Source: Diplolepis rosae
Lineage: Eukaryota; Arthropoda; Insecta; Hymenoptera; Diplolepididae
Length of the DNA: 64,000 nucleotides
Assembly: GCA_030998225.1 (NCBI GenBank)
Contig: JAPYXD010000754.1
Coordinates: 1,054,001 to 1,118,000, forward strand
Reading direction: 5' to 3'
A model generated the notes under the pieces. That model made no database searches and had not been told where the DNA came from. It saw only the letters and a list, made by a program, of their open reading frames with translations. Of this stretch, positions 58,774 through 64,000 are shown piece by piece; position 1 is the stretch's first letter; each line of letters opens with the position of its first letter. The translations under genes were made by a program, and so were the position numbers.

Positions 58774-59472
58774 TATATATGTAATTTCCAAAAAATCAAC
58801 TTTCTAAAATTCATTGAATAAAAAAATGGACATAGGAAACTATATAAGAAACCCTATGGGAAACTATATAGGTTTTAGGCTCAAATAACAATAGCGTTTC
58901 TCATATAGTGTAGTTTACTACATAGTTTCCTACAGGGGAATTTTCAGTAAAAATTATAGTAGTTTTCGATAAACTTGTTTTCAATCCTGAACTCAAAAAT
59001 TCAAAGTTCAAACACGTCAGCCATATTAGGCAAGCCATCTTCAATTAAAAATTTTTAAATTCAAAATTGGAAAGATTTCCATCATAATCATCTATAATAT
59101 AAATTTTGTAGATACTGAATCATATTTGCATTTCTTAGTCATTTTAAAATCTGACATATTGGATCCATAATCTTGAATTCTTAATTCTCGACTTCAAATT
59201 CTAAGCGAAAATTACCAAAAATCTTGCAGTGTGCGAGCGAAAAGTAAGATTAGCGACTTCTCGTCGCCAGAGGGTTTAACACAAAATGCATTCCTAAAAA
59301 TTATTGGACTTCATTTTAAACTACACAATAGATAAGGATGAAAAATTCCAAACAGTTTACGATCTACTGCTAAAGGTTCTTTGAAATGTTCTTAACTTGT
59401 TGCTGTGTCCAATATTTTTGGATGCCACGTAAATTTTGGACAATAAATATTTTTCATCCACTTAATTCCAAA
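58774..59472. other. GAAACTAT repeats (right group) and AT-rich DNA
   Basis: 58829-58945 holds GGAAACTATATA variants matching 57066-57180. The remainder is AT-rich without a recognised gene. Confidence 0.5.
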
Positions 59473-60290
59473 CGCAGAAAAAAGATTTGTAAAGTTTACA
59501 GGAAGTTCGGTACGTATTTTCACAACTTGATGTTTTAGTAGATTTTACAAGAAGTTCAGTTCAATCAACAGATTTTCTAGAAGTTTAACCCAGACATGGG
59601 TACGCTGATTTTTAAAAGGAACTAGTTATCGTTACTGTTGCAACAAGAGGAGAGACAGTGATTAGTTACTAGTATCGTTAGCATTTCAAAATATAACTTT
59701 TTTAGTTTTTTTTTTAGCTACTCTTCGAAATATAAGAAATTTTGGTCAGAATATATAATCAACGCTTATTTCTATCTATATTTTATTTTTATCAATAAAA
59801 ACAAAATATAGTAACCTATCTTACTGTCTGTTTGCTAATTCTTTTTAACGCCAATCAGCTCCTCGAGCATTGGTTAGCGTTTGGTCGCCGAAATTTCCAC
59901 TACAATTCGAATAATTAATGTAAAAAAATCATTGCAAGACAAATAAACTTCATTGAATGTCGCAATAAAAAAATGCCTGCACAATATTTCGAAAGTAGCG
60001 AGAAAAGTAACGATTTTTATAGTTACTGTTACTGAAAAAAACGTAACTAAGTAGTTACCACTTCGTTACTTATTCACAAGAGAAACTAGTTACCACCATT
60101 GCTACCACCAAAAAATAACTAATTAAAGTAACTACTTAAAAGTAGCTAGTCACTCGTCATGACTGGTTTCACACAGCGTCCAGAAAAATCTACATAACTC
60201 GGATTTTTTCGTCTTTTGTAGATTTTACTAGATGTTAAGTGAATCGTACAAGAAATCTGAAGCATGGAAGTTCAAAAGTTGATAAGCGAC
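59473..60290. mobile_element. MITE family A, second copy, split by an insertion
   Basis: Left part CGCAGAAAAAAGATTTGTAA...AGTAGATTTTACAAGAAGTT (59473-59590) and right part AAATCTACATAACTCGG...GTAGATTTTACTAGATG (60183-60245) match successive parts of 8419-8694. The outer right terminus is not clear. The interval 59591-60165 is a separate element. Confidence 0.65.
59591..60165. mobile_element. Nested hAT-like element with GTTACT words
   Basis: Ends CAGACATGGG and inverted CAGTCATGAC. Flanks GTTTAACC and GTTTCACA could be a mutated 8-bp duplication. Inside each end are many GTTACT/AGTAAC and ACTAGTTAC words in opposite orientations. No transposase. Confidence 0.45.
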
Positions 60291-60706
60291 ATTTTTTTCA
60301 TAATCGATTTCTTTCATTTTTATGATCTATAATAAAACGCCAACACGGGATAATTATTGCCAATTTGTTATCGCGTTCTAATGAAAAAAAATAAAATAAA
60401 ATCACAAAATTGCAATGTAAGTATTGTTGGTGGATCATTACTCTACTTATAGCCCCTTTCATTGACTGTCTAATCCTTATAACAGCGAAGCAATTCGTAC
60501 AATGCCGGAATGTAAGTATTCAAAATTAATTAAAAAAATAAGAGAAGGCAATAATAAATAAAATCAACCGCCGCTTGAAAATATCAAGTTTTCAACTGTC
60601 AACACTTGTGGAGTTATCATTAGAAATAACTTAATCGCGTGTATCTTTATAACAACAACACAACATGTCTAAAACTTTAAGACAGCACGAACATGATCGA
60701 TTACTA

Positions 60707-61652
60707 CAGTGAGAGATTTTACGTGAGAGTAAATGATAAAAATAAATCAAAACTTAGCATAATATCATTTTTAAATGGGGAACGCCGAGGTTTTATCATA
60801 CTTATTCATATTATGGCATTGAATTTTAATATAGTCATAACAGTCTTTAAAACGTGTAGAAGAAAAGTTAGTATTTTGAATATTATTTATGTGCTTCCGG
60901 CGCGTAAACACGTTTTTACGCTACAGTTGAGAGTAGCGTAATGTTGTATATTACGCTGCAGAGAAATGTAATGTAAAAATTGAACTGCGCATGTGCCTAT
61001 AACCATACAGCGGAGCGTAATCTTCTTCTTATTCTTCTTCTTCTTCGTACAGCGTTGGCACCGTGCTGACAAAGCCTTGTACATTTGAACTGCGCATGCG
61101 TCTAGTACAATACGCTACTACTACACAAGATCGACAAAATTAAAATGGCCGGAAGTATTCGCGAAATATCAAGTGCAATGGACGAGAATCATGATGAATA
61201 CTAGATTAGATTCGAGTGTACGCATAAAAACTCGTATACGCACCGAAGTCACATAAAATACTATTGTGTCTGTGTTCCCACTGAAACCTCCCCTCTTCTC
61301 AGTGCCAAAGCTCCTCCAACTTCCTTTTGTTTTGCAGATGTTAGATTCACGTTTTCAGATTCACATATCCTTTGTTTGAAAATTTGAAAAAATTCCTTCA
61401 GTCTTTTGAATAAAAAACACCACTTTAAATTCGCTTCACAACTTTGATATAGTGAATTTCAAATTCTCGTAAGTTTTATAACAGTTAGTACAACATATAT
61501 TCAATTTATTCAAACGAAAATATTAACTTGGCGGTTTGAAAACCACTATATCAATTTCTGATACATAAACCCTGTTTGCCTTATTTTGTAATGATATTAT
61601 ACTAACATATAATTCACTTTTATGATTTACGTTAACGAAAAGTCTCTCAGTG
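60707..61652. mobile_element. CACTGAGAG element, 946 bp
   Basis: Left CAGTGAGAGATTTTACGTGA and inverted right CACTGAGAGACTTTTCGTTA, each next to TA (60705-60706, 61653-61654), with homologous arms that include AGAGTAAAT(G/C)AT and TAATATCATT. Contains an inverted copy (61262-61340) of the GTTTCAGTGGGAACAC motif and a TTCTTCTTATTCTTCTTCTTCTT stretch near 61022. Related to 55100-55649. Confidence 0.75.
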
Positions 61653-61749
61653 TACTTATTCTATGCATCGATTGAAATTTATAAGGATAACAACCGAAAT
61701 GTGAACGTTTTTCTGCGCTCCTGTTAAATTTAAAAATTGGCGCTTATTA

Positions 61750-61826
61750 ACTTTTGAACTTCTTGTTGAATCTACCAAGAGTCTAGTTTTCCAAATAAGT
61801 ACGGAGCTTTCTGTAAAGGAAGTAAA
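61750..61826. repeat. Fragment of MITE family A
   Basis: GAACTTCTTGTTGAATCTAC and AAGTACGGAGCTTTCTGTAA match the right arm of 8419-8694 (GAACTTCTTGTAAAATCTAC, AAGTACCGAACTTCCTGTAA). A short AGTACAATGCCAGTAG word like that near 38805 follows. Confidence 0.55.
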
Positions 61827-61927
61827 AGGAAGTGCTGCTCCAGTACAATGCCAGTAGTTAATTTGAAAAAACCATATGAACCTTCTACTCTGGAAATAAT
61901 GAAAAGCATATGTTTGATATGTTGTAG

Positions 61928-62029
61928 AATTCACAATCGTATGGAAAAGAATATGTCCATGTCTATTATCCTCCGATCCACATTGCTGTGAATCATGGCA
62001 TTGTTATCAATGGTGGATATCCTGAGAAT
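61928..62029 (+). CDS. Possible internal exon of unknown gene
   Basis: A 102-bp interval bounded by an acceptor (…GATATGTTGTAG) and a strong donor (GTGAGT). It is open in phase 0 for exactly 34 codons: NSQSYGKEYVHVYYPPIHIA, then VNHGIVINGGYPEN. Composition (Tyr, His, Val, Pro; one IVINGG) is protein-like, but no family is recognised. It does not look like the missing C-terminal part of the protease homologue at 56172, although phase would allow joining. It could be chance. Confidence 0.35.
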
Positions 62030-62349
62030 GTGAGTACATCACGTCCAAAATAATCAAAAATATACTTTACTTAAATTATTATAAAACCATTGAACAAATT
62101 ATCACTGTCATTTGTATTTGATCTTTGCAAACAAGTTAAAAATTATGTAACTAAACAATTATAGGTTCACCTATTGTTTCAGCAATTGTTAAAATGTCTT
62201 AATTTTTATAATAACAAGGTAACATTTTTATCCCGATAATAAGTTAGGAATGAGGATCAGTCAGTGAAGGACACAATCGTTAATAAAGTGAAACAAATTG
62301 TATTTATTCAAACAATATAAGTTAATTTAAAAAATAAAAGTTAAACCAA
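62030..62349. other. AT-rich DNA ending in one unit of a 55-bp repeat
   Basis: 62297-62349 (AATTGTATTTATTCAAACAA…AAAGTTAAACCAA) is repeated, diverged, at 62915-62970. The fold-back element sits between the two units. Confidence 0.55.
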
Positions 62350-62914
62350 CCCTAGTGAACCGGCTGAACGCTAGGATTACTGCAGCATGAGCTGCAGTGT
62401 AAACCTAGCGTAAAGTAGCAATATAACTCATGAAAGCAACGAAATAAATATTTAACTTGTTTGCATCCTTATTGTACGTCAAAATTAATATTAAAAGGTA
62501 ATAAAGATATGCAATAATTTTATTTTTTAGCGTCCAAAACTAAAAAAAACATAATACCTGTCACTGAAGGCAGTGCAGTGATTCACAATTTGCGGAACGT
62601 CTCCACGGTTTGAGTTGACCATTGGTTGGAGTGAGACACAATTACACTTTCGTCTCATTCTAACCAATGTCAATCCTTACGGTGGAGACATGTAAAATGG
62701 TGAACCACTGCACTGCCTTCAATGACAGGTATTATGTTTTTTTGGTTTTTAATGCTAAGAAATAAAATTATTTTATATCTTTATTACCTTTTAACATAGA
62801 ATAAGGATACGAATCAGTTGAATATTTATTTTGTCACTTTCATGAGTTATATTGCTATCTTTACGCTAGGTTTACGCTGCAGCGTGAACCTAGCGTTCAA
62901 CCGGTTCACTAGGG
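62350..62914. mobile_element. Palindromic MITE, 565 bp (CCCTAGTGAACCGG ends)
   Basis: Left CCCTAGTGAACCGGCTGAAC and inverted right CCCTAGTGAACCGGTTGAAC. The arms pair almost fully, including GCTAGG, CTGCAG, TAAACCTAGCGTAAAG and, near the centre, CACTGCACTGCCTTC(A/-)GTGACAGGTATTATG. No coding capacity. Confidence 0.88.
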
Positions 62915-62970
62915 AATTGTATTTGTTCGAACAATAAAAGTTTATCTTAAAGAACAAAGGTCAAACCAAT

Positions 62971-63394
62971 TGTATTTGTTAAAGAATAAAATCGAAAAAT
63001 ATGGCAAAGGCAAACAGATAATTAAAGAAAGATTGACAGAGCTTGGGGGGAGATGAGGGGCCACCCATTATTCTTTAACGCAGAATTTGAGATCGCTTAA
63101 AAAGATCTAGGAACGTACCACAGCGAATGTATGAGTTCCAAATCTTTTGTAACTGTCGAACTGCACTATACCCGTACTTCACGCTGGTAATCTTTTCAAA
63201 GATTTTCGAAGATTCTACACAGTATTTCTGTTCACAAGACCATTTTTACCTTGACAGTGTGTCCTTTTTATATTATATTTTTACGTGATGTTACGCATTA
63301 CGCAGTTTCACGCTGTGCATGACATAGTTATATACATCTTTTTCTATGGGTGTGTTTTCTGTTTCCTAGTAACTTCTCTAGATTTTTCCCCAGA
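62971..63394. other. No gene seen
   Basis: Includes a purine-rich GGGGGGAGATGAGGGG near 63044 and the left hAT target duplication (TCCCCAGA, 63387-63394). Confidence 0.45.
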
Positions 63395-63778
63395 CAGTGG
63401 CGGATTAGGCTTCGTCCTTCCTTGTCTGCGGTAGTGTGTCCAGATTTGACACGCGAACGTTACGCACACAACGCCAACAACAGTACGTAAGTGAGAATGG
63501 TTGCGCGCGCAGCGTAGTGTCTGCTGTTCGCAGTGGTTCTCTGAGTTTGCTCTGGTTAAAGGCTCCTTATCAAAGAGAGGAAACCAGAGAAATCTCAGAG
63601 AACCACTGCGAAGAGCAGACACACTACGCTGCATGCGCAACCATTCTCACTTACGTACTGCTGTTGGCGTTGTGTGCATAACGTTCGCGTGTCAAATCTC
63701 GACACACTGGTCTGCGGTCGTCTTTGAGCGCGAAAGGTAGACATAGACAAGGATGGAGGAAGCCTTAATCCACCACTG
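63395..63778. mobile_element. hAT-type palindromic MITE, 384 bp
   Basis: Ends CAGTGGCGGATTA and inverted CAGTGGTGGATTA are typical hAT termini. Flanking octamers TCCCCAGA (63387-63394) and TCCCCTGA (63779-63786) differ at one base and fit an 8-bp target duplication. Arms match for about 180 bp (TTTGACACGCGAACGTTA, CAGTACGTAAGTGAGAATGG). Unusually G+C-rich and CpG-rich for this region. Overlapping reading frames are artefacts of the palindrome. Confidence 0.88.
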
Positions 63779-63786
63779 TCCCCTGA

Positions 63787-64000
63787 CCTAGCTGTGCATA
63801 TTATACATTCAAATTTTAGTGTATAGTGATACGTGCATTCATAAAAAAAAAAATAAAACTGATGTAATGGAAAATCCGAAAATCGAAAAACGTAAGGTAA
63901 AGTCATCACTCTTCCGAAATCTCAAGATAATGAACAAAAAAACCTCGGTTTCAATATTTATTCACAAAAAACACTATTGTCACACAAGTTATTAGTAAAA
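63787..64000. other. No gene seen
   Basis: AT-rich end of the window without recognised features. Confidence 0.5.

Noticed and set aside
61928..62029. Missing C-terminal exon of the serine protease homologue
   Set aside because: Phase would allow it, but the sequence has no GDSGGP or matching Cys pattern; listed only as an orphan exon candidate.
63344..63909. Several overlapping 80-104-codon frames on both strands
   Set aside because: Produced by the two arms of the hAT-type palindrome.

Overview
The window is an arthropod, most likely insect, chromosome segment. One exon of an insect-type nicotinic acetylcholine receptor alpha subunit, mariner, MULE-like and Penelope-like transposons, TA-flanked MITEs and a long 170-bp satellite all point that way. 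Ordinary gene content is very low: one receptor exon (35562-35671, minus), a probable two-exon secreted serine-protease-homologue gene (53567-56839, plus), and two weaker exon candidates (about 31305-31675 minus; 61928-62029 plus). Nothing bacterial is present.

Layout. 1-8178 is the right edge of a tandem satellite (48 monomers of about 170 bp, running off the left side). 8179-10070 is AT-rich DNA with a palindromic MITE and an old Penelope remnant. 10083-28819 is an 18.7-kb composite insertion made only of Penelope-like element (PLE) sequence, bounded by a 12-bp direct repeat. It holds two PLE copies in head-to-head inverted orientation. Each carries a reverse transcriptase plus GIY-YIG endonuclease gene and a 4.8-kb minisatellite. 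The pseudo-LTR sequence appears three times at near full length and once as a 123-bp stub, and carries a hammerhead-ribozyme-like motif. 28820-35561 is AT-rich and nearly featureless. 35562-44815 holds the receptor exon, a 3.25-kb TA-flanked element full of AGTACTGG words, a MULE remnant, a 1.46-kb TIR element and three mariners nested inside one another. 46985-53060 holds fold-back elements, dispersed repeats and a second mariner remnant. 53475-56839 is the protease-homologue gene, with two elements in its intron. 57183-58439 is a nearly complete mariner, and 58446-63778 is a series of TIR and fold-back elements.

How it fits together. The PLE block is the most informative region. Its 8,520-bp repeat unit (pLTR, ORF, minisatellite, pLTR), the inversion, the short target duplication and the small extension past the right pLTR are the known signature of EN+ Penelope elements. 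Unusual are the very large internal higher-order minisatellite, a breakpoint falling exactly inside the ribozyme-like motif, and a patch of about 15 differences between the two ORF copies, all transversions, covering the YVDD catalytic site. Most TEs lie in what would be introns or flanks of the receptor and protease-homologue genes. Coordinates of TE ends come from reading terminal inverted repeats by eye and may be off by a few bases.
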